Assembly: GCA_012520725.1 (NCBI GenBank) | Contig: JAAYNQ010000079.1 | Location: forward strand, 1 to 64,000 | Direction of reading: 5' to 3' | DNA length: 64,000 bases | Source: Syntrophomonadaceae bacterium | GTDB taxonomy: Bacteria; Bacillota; Syntrophomonadia; Syntrophomonadales; Syntrophomonadaceae | Part shown: positions 25,413-34,074 of the stretch, piece after piece | How positions within the stretch are numbered: position 1 is the first letter of the stretch | Layout of the letters: the number at the start of each line of letters is the position of its first letter | Notes under the pieces: generated by a model | Databases searched by the model: none | What the model saw: the letters and a program-made list of their open reading frames with translations, nothing else | What the model was told of the DNA's origin: nothing | Translations under genes and position numbers: made by a program

Positions 25413-26252
25413 CTACCACTCCTGGGGCAGCTGTTTCAGCTGGGTCAGGGTAAATACTGGGCCATCCAGGCAGATGTATTCACTGCCTATATTGCAGCGG
25501 CCGCATTTACCGATACCGCACTTCATACGCATTTCCAGGGTGGTTATTACCTGATCATCGCTGTATCCCATCTTCTCCAGGGATTGCAATACAAACTTGA
25601 TCATTATAGGCGGTCCACAGGTTACTGCGATCACACCTTGCGGATTGGGGTTGATCTCTTCCACATAGGCGGGCACAAAGCCCACATGGCCATCCCAGCC
25701 TTCTTCCGGGTTGTCTATGGTAACATAAACTTCAGTATCCTTGATGGCCGGCCATTCATTGAACAATTCTTCCTTGAAACAAAGATCAGCATAGCTGCGG
25801 CTGCCATAGACTATAGTTATCTTGCCGTAGTCCTCCCGGTGCTTAAAGCAGTATTTTATGAAAGAACGTAAAGGAGCCAAACCAATTCCACCGGCAATAA
25901 AGAGCATGTCCTTGCCTTTGCACTCTTCCACTGGAAAGCCGTTGCCATAGGGGCCACGTACCCCTAATTTTTGTCCCACTTCAATGGCATGCAGTTCATC
26001 GGTTAAAAGGCCTACCTTTTTGATGGCAAACTGCAGGTATTCCTGCCCTTCCTGCCAGGTACAGGAGAACATCCCTTCTCCTACCGGCAGATAAGAAACC
26101 ATGGCACACTGCCCGGGGGCTACATTAAAAGGCACTCCCCCTTCGCTTAAACGACAGTAAAAACTCTTAACATCAGGGGTTTCATCTTGTATATCCACCA
26201 CTTCCACCACCGTTGGTACCAGCGGTTGTTCGCAGCTGCATTTATCAGACAT
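25413..26252 (-). CDS. flxA: FlxA-like FAD/NAD-binding oxidoreductase subunit
   Basis: 279 aa from ATG 26252 (AAGGAGG nine bases upstream). An N-terminal FAD-binding beta-barrel is followed by an NAD-binding half (ADLC after YGSRSY, VTCGPPIMIKFV) and a C-terminal [2Fe-2S] motif, CGIGKCGRCNIGSEYIC. It is of the same type as PyrK, AsrB and HydG. As the last gene of the Flx-Hdr operon it should oxidise NADH and feed electrons to the FlxBCD/Hdr subunits. The start overlaps the flxB stop by a few bases, indicating coupling. Confidence 0.88.
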   Translation of the reverse strand: MSDKCSCEQPLVPTVVEVVDIQDETPDVKSFYCRLSEGGVPFNVAPGQCAMVSYLPVGEGMFSCTWQEGQEYLQFAIKKVGLLTDELHAIEVGQKLGVRGPYGNGFPVEECKGKDMLFIAGGIGLAPLRSFIKYCFKHREDYGKITIVYGSRSYADLCFKEELFNEWPAIKDTEVYVTIDNPEEGWDGHVGFVPAYVEEINPNPQGVIAVTCGPPIMIKFVLQSLEKMGYSDDQVITTLEMRMKCGIGKCGRCNIGSEYICLDGPVFTLTQLKQLPQEW

Positions 26253-27261
26253 CAACACTCGCCTCCTTCACTTCATTAATTATATTAACGATGTTGATCC
26301 CGGTTGGGCAGGCTACAATACATCTTCCACAGCCGGTACACAAGGGATAGCCGTATCTTTCGCTAAAGAACTCCAGCTTATGCAGGAAGCGGTTGCGAAA
26401 TCTCTCCTTGGTAGTGGGCCGGGGATTTCCTCCCCCTGCTTCCGCGGTATATTCGCCATACATACAGGAATCCCAGCAGCGGAAACGATAGCCTTCTTCC
26501 CCCCAGCTCTTAACCTGTATATCGAAACAATGGCAGCTGGGACATACATAGGTGCATATGCCGCAGTTCTGACAGTTTGAAGATAAATCTTCCCAAATGG
26601 GGTGTTCAAACATCCCTTTTAGTTTTTCCGCTACTCCCTCATAATCTACCTGGGTCTGAAAAGCCTTGGCTTCCGGAGCCTTCAATTCTTTTTCTTCCAG
26701 CAAGTTGGAGATACTGGTGGTTAATTCTTCCCCTTTAGGGGTTTTGGTCTCCCAAATATAGCCCTTATCTCCGCAATCCCTAATCACTATATCCACCTCG
26801 GGCTCCAAGGGGTCCACTCCCATGGCCTGGCAGAAACAATTAGGGCCCGGCTCATAACAGGCTTGGCCGATTAAGACCATATTGTCCCGGCGCGCTTTAT
26901 AAAAACTGTCTTCATAGCCCCGGGTTAAGAAAACGTCATCCAAACACCTAATAGCCCGGGCATCACAGGCTCTAAGGCCAAAGATTATACGAGGGCTGCT
27001 GTCTTCAAAGGTTTCCTTGATTTGAGCCTCGGTTCCGGACTGAATTATGCTGTACATTTTTTCAGTCTGGGGGAAACCTACGTTTTTAGGTGATAAATAT
27101 ACGTTTAAGGTCTCCAACATCAGCTGTTCCTTTTCCGGATTTCGAGTTTTCCAGGAGTAGAAGCCGCTGCTGTTAGCTCTGGACAGGGGCACGAACACTT
27201 CTGCTGATTCAGCCAGCTTATCCAAAACCCTTTCCACCTTATCTTTGCTTAATATTTTCAT
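26245..27261 (-). CDS. flxB: FlxB-like 4Fe-4S protein
   Basis: 338 aa starting at ATG 27261, chosen for the AAGGAGGG site 7 nt upstream; the frame is open further to 27303. Two ferredoxin-type cluster motifs occur near the C-terminus: CQNCGICTYVCPSCHCFD and CTGCGRCIVACPTG. The N-terminal half is the AsrA-like domain with GLRACDARAI and several extra cysteines (CYEPGPNCFCQ). It relays electrons between FlxA and FlxC/D or HdrA. Position in the operon matches known flxABCD-hdrABC clusters. Confidence 0.86.
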   Translation of the reverse strand: MKILSKDKVERVLDKLAESAEVFVPLSRANSSGFYSWKTRNPEKEQLMLETLNVYLSPKNVGFPQTEKMYSIIQSGTEAQIKETFEDSSPRIIFGLRACDARAIRCLDDVFLTRGYEDSFYKARRDNMVLIGQACYEPGPNCFCQAMGVDPLEPEVDIVIRDCGDKGYIWETKTPKGEELTTSISNLLEEKELKAPEAKAFQTQVDYEGVAEKLKGMFEHPIWEDLSSNCQNCGICTYVCPSCHCFDIQVKSWGEEGYRFRCWDSCMYGEYTAEAGGGNPRPTTKERFRNRFLHKLEFFSERYGYPLCTGCGRCIVACPTGINIVNIINEVKEASVDV

Positions 27262-27277
27262 GCTGCTTCCCTCCTTT

Positions 27278-28186
27278 TTACATAAATCCTTCATCTGGAT
27301 CATCCAGACGGTATACGCTTAAAGCCGGCTTTGAGCCCTCTTCATACTTGATCCCGGCTTCATAGGGTCCAAAAAATTCATTGGCGTCTTTGGCCAATTT
27401 GGAATTTATCAGCATTAGTGGTATATCAACCGGGCATACCCGTTCACATTCGCCGCATTCCACACAGCGACCGGCCATATGATAAGCCCGTACCAGGTGA
27501 TACATCATATTGTCGGTTTCGTTGTTTTCCCGGCCTACCCACTGGGGTCTCATTTCGTCAAATATGCAGACCCGGCAGTTGCAGGCTACACAGGCCTGGC
27601 GACAGGCATAACAGCGTATGCATCTCTCAAAGTTTTCCCGGAAGAATTCATAGCGCTCATCCGGGCTCATATTTTCGATTTCCTGGATTTTAGCCTGCCG
27701 CTCCCCTTTCACATTGGGCTCTTGCTCACTGCCTAAGAGTTCATCATATATCAGGGGATTGGGATAGGCGCAATTGCTGCACTTATCTGCTTTATCATCG
27801 TCCGGTATATTCTGTAGTAAACCTGAGTTTCTCTTTATGGCCTTCAAGGGGTCTTTCATCCCCGGACAGCAAACTCCTACTATATACAGCCGATCCCGGC
27901 TAAATTGATTGTCTTCCAAAAGGCGGATAACTCCCCGGGAGTCACATCCTTTTACAACCAGACCCACCTTCTCATTTCCGTCCCGGAATTTTAGCAGGTA
28001 GTTGGACAGGTTGTGAATGGAGTATTCATCGAATACTATTCTTTCGGCCTCTTCAGCGCTGCGCACGACCAAGGGGCGGGTCAGATAATCCTGATTCCCT
28101 TTTTCCCAGGCCAGGAATACGTCAACTTGACCCTCGCTAAGAAGCCGGCTCGCAATTTCTTTTACTTTTTTACTTATTTCTTTCAT
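27278..28186 (-). CDS. flxC: FlxC-like 4Fe-4S protein
   Basis: 302 aa. Cysteine clusters: CSNCAYPNP, CIRCYACRQACVACNCRVC and CVECGECERVCPVD. The N-terminal half resembles coenzyme F420-reducing hydrogenase beta/AsrA-type proteins with the GCDSRG segment also seen (as GLRACDAR) in flxB, so flxB and flxC look like paralogues. Its ATG overlaps the flxD stop (ATGA), a sign of translational coupling. Electron-transfer subunit of the Flx-Hdr complex. Confidence 0.86.
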   Translation of the reverse strand: MKEISKKVKEIASRLLSEGQVDVFLAWEKGNQDYLTRPLVVRSAEEAERIVFDEYSIHNLSNYLLKFRDGNEKVGLVVKGCDSRGVIRLLEDNQFSRDRLYIVGVCCPGMKDPLKAIKRNSGLLQNIPDDDKADKCSNCAYPNPLIYDELLGSEQEPNVKGERQAKIQEIENMSPDERYEFFRENFERCIRCYACRQACVACNCRVCIFDEMRPQWVGRENNETDNMMYHLVRAYHMAGRCVECGECERVCPVDIPLMLINSKLAKDANEFFGPYEAGIKYEEGSKPALSVYRLDDPDEGFM

Positions 28187-28614
28187 CGCAGATCCCTCAG
28201 CTTTCTGTTGGGTCCCAGTTTTTTAACGTCTTCTACCACTTTTTTCATGGTTTCCTGGAACTTGGGTCCTTCGGCTCCGGATATCCAGGCGGTCTGGTAT
28301 CTTCCCGGCTCCATGCCGATATATTCCATCAGGCTCTTTATCATAGTATGACGACGGCGGTTGTAGTAATTGCCACTACCATAGTGGCAGTCTCCCGGGT
28401 GTCATCCGGAAAGGAGTACGCCGTCGGCTCCCCGGTTAAATGCTCTTAAGACCAGCATGGGGTCCATGCGTCCTGAGCAGGGGGTCCTTATTATTCGCAC
28501 ATCGGCAGGATACTCCAGGTGGTTTAGCCCGGCTAGGTCTGCTGCTGCATAGCTGCACCAGTTGCAGGCGAATACTATCACCTTGGGTTCCCACTTTTCT
28601 TGATCTATAGACAC
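28183..28614 (-). CDS. flxD: FlxD/MvhD-like [2Fe-2S] subunit, selenoprotein
   Basis: 143 aa when the in-frame TGA at 28402-28404 is read as selenocysteine (Sec71). The two halves match the MvhD/FlxD family across the codon: VLRAFNRGADGV before it and Sec-HPGDCHY after it, where the usual residue is Cys (or Sec in some methanogens). Other ligand cysteines are C17, C20, C46 and C76. A strong SECIS-like hairpin (28371-28389) starts 12 nt after the TGA. The protein joins Flx to HdrA. Its ATG overlaps the hdrA end by about 10 nt, and its stop overlaps the flxC start. Confidence 0.9.
28371..28389 (-). promoter_or_regulatory. Bacterial SECIS-like element of flxD
   Basis: On the transcript, UGCCACUA pairs with UAGUGGCA (8 bp) around UGG, beginning 12 nt after the UGA. 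The loop region holds GGU, as in bacterial SECIS hairpins bound by SelB. Confidence 0.75.
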
Positions 28615-30596
28615 AGTGCATCCACCTCCGATACCAGTTGTTCGTCGGTATAGCCTTTAAGGTTTAGGGCGGCAGTTCGACAGGCCGGGATACAGGCTCC
28701 GCAACCCTGGCACAAACTGCTGTTTACCTCGGCTACCATCCGAGTAAAGGGTCCATGACCGTGACCGCCTCGCTCCTGAATCTCTTTCAGGGATATGGCA
28801 TTATACGGACAAATGGGTACACATAAGGCACATCCCGAACACTTGCCCATATCCACCTCTGATACCATGGGTTCTGTGGCCAGCTCGCTCTTGGAAAACA
28901 GTCCACATACCTTTACGGCGGCGGCACTGGCCTGGGCTACGCTGTCCGGGATATCCTTGGGGCCCTGACAGGCTCCGGCCAGATATACTCCGGCGGAAAA
29001 GGTTTCTACCGGCTGCAGTTTGGGATGGGCTTCCTGGTACCATCCGTCTTTATCAGTAGAAAATCCTATGGTTTTGGCCAATTCCAATGATCCTTGAGAA
29101 GGTACCATGGCGGTGGCCAGTACTACCATATCCACTTCTACTTCTATGGGCCGCCCGATTAAGGTATCTTCGGATTTTAATACCAGCTTATCTCCTTTAG
29201 GGTAGATCTTGCTTACCCGGCCCCGGATAAAGGTGGCTCCTTCGTTAAGGGCCCGCTGGTAGAATTCTTCGTAGTTTTTGCCTGCGGTACGCACGTCCAT
29301 GTAAAATACATAGGCTTCACTGTCTTCTATCTTGGTTTTCACCTGATAGGCGTGCTTGGCGGTATACATACAACAGGCCCTGGAGCAGTAGCTCTTGCCT
29401 TTAGTATCATCCCGGGAGCCTACACATTTGATAAAGGCTACCTGCTTGGGCTCTTTTCCATCCGAGGGCCGCCTTATATGGCCCTGGGTGGGTCCGCCGG
29501 CACTGACCAGTCTTTCAAAATGCAGGCCGGAGATAACATCCGGGTATTTGCCGTAACCGTATTCTCCATAGGCTTCTTCCCAGCCAAACAGGTCATAACC
29601 GGTGGCCATAACGATGGCTCCGATCTCGTAGTCTAGATATTGATCCTGATCATCAAATCTGATGGCTCCTACCGGGCATATTTTTTCACAAACTCCGCAC
29701 TTGTCTTCGGTCAATTTGCGGCAGTTGCCGGCATCGATATATGGTTTGCCGGGTACCGCCTGGGGAAACAGCTTGTGAATTGCCGGTCTTAAGCCCATTC
29801 CCAGGTCGAATTCGTCTTTGAGTTTCTTGGTGGGACATTTTTCGGTACAGAGTCCACAGCCGGTACAGGCGTCCCAGTCCACGTACTTGGCCTTTTTCTT
29901 AATCTGGACTTGGAAATTACCGATGTATCCCGATATTTTGCTTACTTCTGCATAGGTTACCAGTTCAATATTAGGATGCTGCGCCACAGCAACCATCTTG
30001 GGGGTGCCTATTCAGGCGGCGCAGTCCATGGTGGGGAAGGTTTTGTCCAGCTGGGTCATCTTTCCTCCGATGGAGGCTTCCCGCTCTACCAGTACCACCT
30101 GGTGTCCGGCTTCGGCTATATCCAGGGCCGCCTGCATGCCGGCTATTCCTCCCCCTATTACCAGGGCTCGTTTGGTGATGGGGATGGTGGATACCTGCAA
30201 GGGTTTGTTCCTTAATACCTTGCTTACTCCCATCCTTACCAGATCTTCTGCCTTTTTGGTAGCTGCAACCCGCTCATGGTGTACCCAGGAATCTTGTTCC
30301 CGGATATTTACCATTTCAAACATATATCCGTTCAGGCCTCCGCCTACTACTGCCTTGCGGAAGGTGTTCTCATGCATGCGCGGTGAACAGGAGGCAACTA
30401 CTATCTGTTCTAATTGGTGCTCGCTTATGGCATTCCTGATCAGTTCCTGGCCGGGATCTGAGCACATATATTTGTAGGTGGTAGCATATACTACCCCAGG
30501 TAATTTTCTGGCGTATTCTGCCACTTTCTCGGTATCGATGGTGGCTTCTATATTGGTGCCGCACTGGCATACAAATACGCCTACTCGTTTCTTCAT
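28605..30596 (-). CDS. hdrA: Heterodisulfide reductase-like subunit A (HdrA), selenoprotein
   Basis: 663 aa when the TGA at 30012-30014 is read as Sec195. The sequence across it runs KTFPTMDCAA-Sec-IGTPKMVAVAQHPN, matching HdrA where the position is Cys or, in some methanogens, Sec. An N-terminal cysteine segment (CQCG) and FAD-binding GGGIAGMQAA precede it. Four Fe-S motifs follow: CTGCGLCTEKCP, CGVCEKICPVG, CSGCALCVPICP and CQGCGACIPACR. HdrA is the flavin-containing, bifurcating centre of Hdr complexes. It sits between hdrB and flxD. Read without Sec, the gene would appear as two broken pieces. Confidence 0.92.
29974..29994 (-). promoter_or_regulatory. Bacterial SECIS-like element of hdrA
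   Basis: On the transcript GG-U-UGCUG pairs with CAGCA-U-CC around the loop UGGCG, 17 nt after the UGA. The GGUUGC start and U at the stem interruption resemble the fdhF SECIS from E. coli. Confidence 0.6.
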
Positions 30597-30626
30597 GGCC
30601 TAATCCCTCCTTTTTCAAGTATTAAT

Positions 30627-31820
30627 CTATTTCTCCCGTTTCTTTAATTCTCCATTAACATAGGCTTCGGCTGCTTTGCTGGCTTTTTCCTGGTCGCTGA
30701 CCATCAGCTCAGCCAGTTTATTTATTTTCTTTTCATCAGATACTACTATCTCGGCCAATATCTTGGCCCGTTCTTCATCCTTTATCAGCCTTAGTGCCAT
30801 TTTGTCCGGATTCTTCTGGAATCCTTTGATCATGGCCTCTATTTTCTTTTGCTTGGCTTCGGTATCCTCTTCGCTGTCTGCTGCTTTGGCAGCTCCTTTT
30901 TTCCCGGCCTTGGCTTGTTTGGCTGCTTCTTCGGCTTCCATTTGGGCTGCCTTGGCAGGCAGGGTATTTAGATAAAGACCGGCTTCTACGAAGTGCCGGG
31001 GTATGCCTACTTCCTCCTGAGAGTATCCCCCAGCCAGGGCTAGCAGCTCGGTAAGGTAATATACCGGCATATTTAAGCTTACTCCGTATTGTTTTTCGGC
31101 CCCGGCCTGACGCATATCCAGATTGAGCATGCACAAGGGACAGGCGGTTACTATACATTCGGCTCCGGCTTCCCGGGCGTTTTCTATTACTTCATAGATC
31201 ATTTTGGCTCCGATTTCGGGCCGGGAGGTGGCCAGAGCCGCTCCGCAGCACTCGGTTTTATAGGCCCAATCTACGGCTTGGGCCCCAGTGGCTTGCACTA
31301 TCTTGTCCATGCTCTGGGGATCTTCGTTGTCATCAAATCCGGTATACTCTTGGGGTCTAACTAATAGACAGCCGTAATAGCAGGCTGCTTTCATGCCTTT
31401 TAACGGCTTCTTTACTTTCTCTTTTATCTTTTCTATCCCTACATCTTGGGCCAGCCATTCTAATACTGATATGGTATGACTGCTGGCTTTAAATTCCATA
31501 TCTATGATTCCTTCGATTTTGGAGCGTAAGGCTTCGTCTTCCCGGGCTTTTATCTCGGCCGCCCGATGACGGCTAAAACAGGCTGCACACGGCGCCAGTA
31601 CGGTTTTCAGTTCCATTTGCTCCGCAATGGCCAGGTTCCGAGCCGGCAGAGCCAGGGCCAATAGCTGCTTGGTGTTATGGGCTGAGGTAGCTCCACAGCA
31701 ATTCCAGTCTTCCAGTTCTTTTAATTCTATCCCCAGCATCTCGGCCGTCTTCTCCGTGGACATTTTGTATTCAATGCCACTTCCTTCTCCTGAACATCCA
31801 GGATAGTATCCTAAAGGCAT
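30627..31820 (-). CDS. hdrB: Heterodisulfide reductase-like subunit B (HdrB) with C-terminal extension
   Basis: 397 aa from ATG 31820 (GGGGAGGG upstream). Two CCG domains carry the unusual [4Fe-4S] catalytic clusters: YYPGCS, WNCCGATS and LAPCAACFSRH in the first; CYYGCLL, TECCGAAL and CPLCMLNLD in the second. The family is about 290-300 aa; here about 100 extra residues, rich in Ala, Lys and Glu and predicted helical, follow residue 290. HdrB reduces a disulfide (CoM-S-S-CoB in methanogens); the bacterial substrate is not known. Two bases separate its ATG from the hdrC stop. Confidence 0.92.
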   Translation of the reverse strand: MPLGYYPGCSGEGSGIEYKMSTEKTAEMLGIELKELEDWNCCGATSAHNTKQLLALALPARNLAIAEQMELKTVLAPCAACFSRHRAAEIKAREDEALRSKIEGIIDMEFKASSHTISVLEWLAQDVGIEKIKEKVKKPLKGMKAACYYGCLLVRPQEYTGFDDNEDPQSMDKIVQATGAQAVDWAYKTECCGAALATSRPEIGAKMIYEVIENAREAGAECIVTACPLCMLNLDMRQAGAEKQYGVSLNMPVYYLTELLALAGGYSQEEVGIPRHFVEAGLYLNTLPAKAAQMEAEEAAKQAKAGKKGAAKAADSEEDTEAKQKKIEAMIKGFQKNPDKMALRLIKDEERAKILAEIVVSDEKKINKLAELMVSDQEKASKAAEAYVNGELKKREK

Positions 31821-31821
31821 A

Positions 31822-32391
31822 TTATTCCCTCCCCATCGTCTCAATTCGCTGGAATATTTTCTTTACCTGGTCTCTGCCTTTGATCCTGTCAGGGAGTATT
31901 GATACTTTGCCTCTTTTCATCATGGGCAGACCAAGTTCAGCGTCTTTAAAGGGCTGCATGGTCTTTAGGTTATGCTGCAGCAATAACCCGGCTTCATAGG
32001 TGCGGCCAAAGTTCTTGACCCCGTTTAAAAAGGCTTCGTTAAATACCGCTACTTTTTTATCCCTTATCTTGCCGGCTGCCAGGGCTTCTCTGCGGCAGGC
32101 GTCCATTAAGGAAGCTATATCTACTCCCCGGGGACAGCGGGCTGAACAGGTTTCACAGGTGGCACATATCCATATGCTCTCTGCTCCCATTACCTCTTCC
32201 ACCAATCCCAACTGTAAATATCTGATTATCTGCCGGGGGGGACTGTCCATGGCAAATGCGGCCGGACATCCTGCTGTACACTTTCCGCATTGATAACAGA
32301 GCTTGATATCGGTTTCTGCCGCTTCTTCTATCCGGGAGATAAATTCCTTTTCTGCTGCGCTGGGTCCTGCTAGCTTGAGGCTTTGCTTCAT
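31822..32391 (-). CDS. hdrC: Heterodisulfide reductase-like subunit C (HdrC)
   Basis: 189 aa with two [4Fe-4S] motifs, CYQCGKCTAGCP and CATCETCSARCP, the standard HdrC arrangement. It passes electrons from HdrA to HdrB. First gene of the operon on the minus strand; AAAGGAG before the ATG, with promoter region and a perfect inverted repeat (32468-32486) upstream. The complete order hdrC-hdrB-hdrA-flxD-flxC-flxB-flxA makes this an NADH-linked Hdr complex, plausibly coupling NADH, ferredoxin and a thiol/disulfide pool. Confidence 0.93.
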   Translation of the reverse strand: MKQSLKLAGPSAAEKEFISRIEEAAETDIKLCYQCGKCTAGCPAAFAMDSPPRQIIRYLQLGLVEEVMGAESIWICATCETCSARCPRGVDIASLMDACRREALAAGKIRDKKVAVFNEAFLNGVKNFGRTYEAGLLLQHNLKTMQPFKDAELGLPMMKRGKVSILPDRIKGRDQVKKIFQRIETMGRE

Positions 32392-32467
32392 GCTCTTTCT
32401 CTCCTTTCCTCGTGTTCTCGTATATATAAAACGGCATCATCTATAATGCTCGTCTTAAATTACCAAA

Positions 32468-32486
32468 TGCAGCAAAATATGCTGCA
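32468..32486. promoter_or_regulatory. Inverted repeat upstream of hdrC
   Basis: TGCAGCA and TGCTGCA form a perfect 7-bp inverted repeat with a five-base spacer, 77 bp before the hdrC start. A candidate operator or leader hairpin for the Flx-Hdr operon; the rest of the 32392-32703 gap is AT-rich with no gene seen. Confidence 0.45.
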
Positions 32487-32703
32487 CACAGCTCAATAAA
32501 ACCATTAAATATGATAACTATTTCGCTACGTTACTACATTATATAATAAATATGACTCATAATGCTGTTAAAACTTTGTTAATCTTCATACTTTTTAGTC
32601 AAAAGTACACAATACTGTATCGATATATATACATAATTGTATACAGATACAGGTATAAGTAAGTTTTAGAACTTATTAGAACTTTTTAGCCCTATTGCTG
32701 TTT

Positions 32704-33177
32704 TTATGCTCTTAGAGTAGCTACTATCCGCAGCGGATTAATCAATAGATTCAAAGCATCATTTATACTATTCACTGCAATATCTGCTGCCTGCAAAGCC
32801 TGTATGGAGCATCCTTCAGCTTCTATTACTACTATGGATAAAGCAGCCTGGGCAAGCATCAAACGATCGTTATACCCGTTACCTATGGCTACACAATTAT
32901 GGGCGGACATTGAATTCAGAAGGCCCAGTTTATGCTGTCCTCCATCTTCTGGGTCCACCATAAAGCAATTTACCCCTAGTTCCTTTGCAATTTCCCTGCC
33001 AGCTCCATAAGTATCAGCAGTTAAAATATAAATCTGCAGTTTTTCTTTTAGCAACTCTACCCTTTCTTTAACCCCGCTTATAAGCTTCCCGTCCACTGTC
33101 AGAGTTCCGTTTAAATCCAACAGCAGATTCTTTAATTGTAGAGTAGTCTGCCGCCCGGGTAAGGAAACTTCAATCAT
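32704..33177 (-). CDS. HAD-superfamily protein, soluble P-type ATPase-like
   Basis: 157 aa. HAD motif I is LLDLNGTLTVDG with D21 as nucleophile but Asn23 in place of the usual acid/base Asp; this DxN/T-GT form resembles the catalytic domain of P-type ATPases. The Thr motif (ILTADTYG) and the GNGYNDRLML metal motif are present. There is no membrane segment. It is called a soluble P-type ATPase-like phosphatase; substrate unknown. Its reading frame starts 13 kb from any similar gene and it is monocistronic. Confidence 0.85.
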   Translation of the reverse strand: MIEVSLPGRQTTLQLKNLLLDLNGTLTVDGKLISGVKERVELLKEKLQIYILTADTYGAGREIAKELGVNCFMVDPEDGGQHKLGLLNSMSAHNCVAIGNGYNDRLMLAQAALSIVVIEAEGCSIQALQAADIAVNSINDALNLLINPLRIVATLRA

Positions 33178-33594
33178 GCTATACCTCCTAGGTTAAACGC
33201 TGCTACCTCAGACTATATTCTAACACCCTTTGAGCTTAGAATAAATAATATTTCCTTGCATAAGCACCACTATTTGACAAATTTCGTCATTAAACCATAT
33301 AATATGTCGAATATAAATACCTATTTTTGTGCAGCAAGTTGTAAACCCCCGTCTTTCCATACACTATTTTCCAGCATAAGTCTGGCCGGCTTGCACATAC
33401 TAAGGCTACAGTCAATGATACCTCAACCTTTTAAAGCACCAAGGTTCCTTTAACTAGGAAATCTGTTACTTTAAAAGACAGGAGCTGCTAATGCAGCACA
33501 TGAACCGGTATCATTGGCTGTTTATTTTCTACGCCTGCTTTAACTAATTGAAGGGAATAAAAGATGAAGGTTAAAATAAATCTTACATTTAAGC
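33178..33594. other. Gene-free AT-rich region
   Basis: Spacer between the HAD gene and the membrane protein gene. A GGAG-preceded 18-codon frame at about 33491 is the only small ORF noticed, and it is too short to support. Confidence 0.35.
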
Positions 33595-34074
33595 TTAGTT
33601 ATCTCTCGGCTTGATAAACGAGATTCTGCTGGGTTGGTTAAAATCGAACCTGGTCTTAGGATACATAAATGAGGCTATCCCAAGATAATATAGAAAGCTT
33701 ATGAAAGGCAAATAGATTAAAAGGTAGTAATAAATTGGTTTATCAAAATAGAAATACCATCCCGACAGAGAAATCACACCCAACAAAGGAGTAAACCAGA
33801 ATTGTAATAAAAAGATAGCATATTCATATACTCCCATCAAATTAAAGGAAGTAATAAGTATTAAAGCCCATAGAATTCCAGGAGCCTGCCAGATCAATGC
33901 AGTCAAGCTTTGCTTCCACCGGGGTAGCTGATAAGCTCTCCTGGCCTCGAATCCAATGAGCAGCAGATATAATAGAGCAACTAAGATATCCATTCCAGGA
34001 AAGTAAGTACTAAGGATGCCGGCTGCAATAGCTGTTATATGAATAAAATACAATCTACTTAAGTTTACCGGCAT
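33595..34074 (-). CDS. Hypothetical membrane protein
   Basis: 159 aa with four to five predicted transmembrane helices: residues about 10-28, 30-45, 65-82, 90-108 and 115-135. It has aromatic-rich stretches (YYYLLIYLPFISFLYYLG) and a basic C-terminus (ISFIKPRDN). Not a recognised family. Its ATG abuts the stop of the amidase-like gene, so the two form an operon and may be a membrane partner pair for an envelope enzyme. Confidence 0.6.
   Translation of the reverse strand: MPVNLSRLYFIHITAIAAGILSTYFPGMDILVALLYLLLIGFEARRAYQLPRWKQSLTALIWQAPGILWALILITSFNLMGVYEYAIFLLQFWFTPLLGVISLSGWYFYFDKPIYYYLLIYLPFISFLYYLGIASFMYPKTRFDFNQPSRISFIKPRDN

Noticed and set aside
28436-28621. Alternative minus-strand frame over flxD
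   Set aside because: It overlaps flxD in another frame and lacks the conserved MvhD/FlxD sequence.
29910-30477. Plus-strand open frames across hdrA
   Set aside because: They are shadows of the GC-rich hdrA coding strand without ribosome binding sites.
28605-30596. Frameshift or pseudogene reading of hdrA (two separate genes)
   Set aside because: The two pieces are in the same frame, separated only by one TGA at a Cys/Sec position, with a SECIS-like hairpin following; a selenoprotein explains this better.
33491-33547. 18-codon frame with GGAG upstream
   Set aside because: Too short and without further support.
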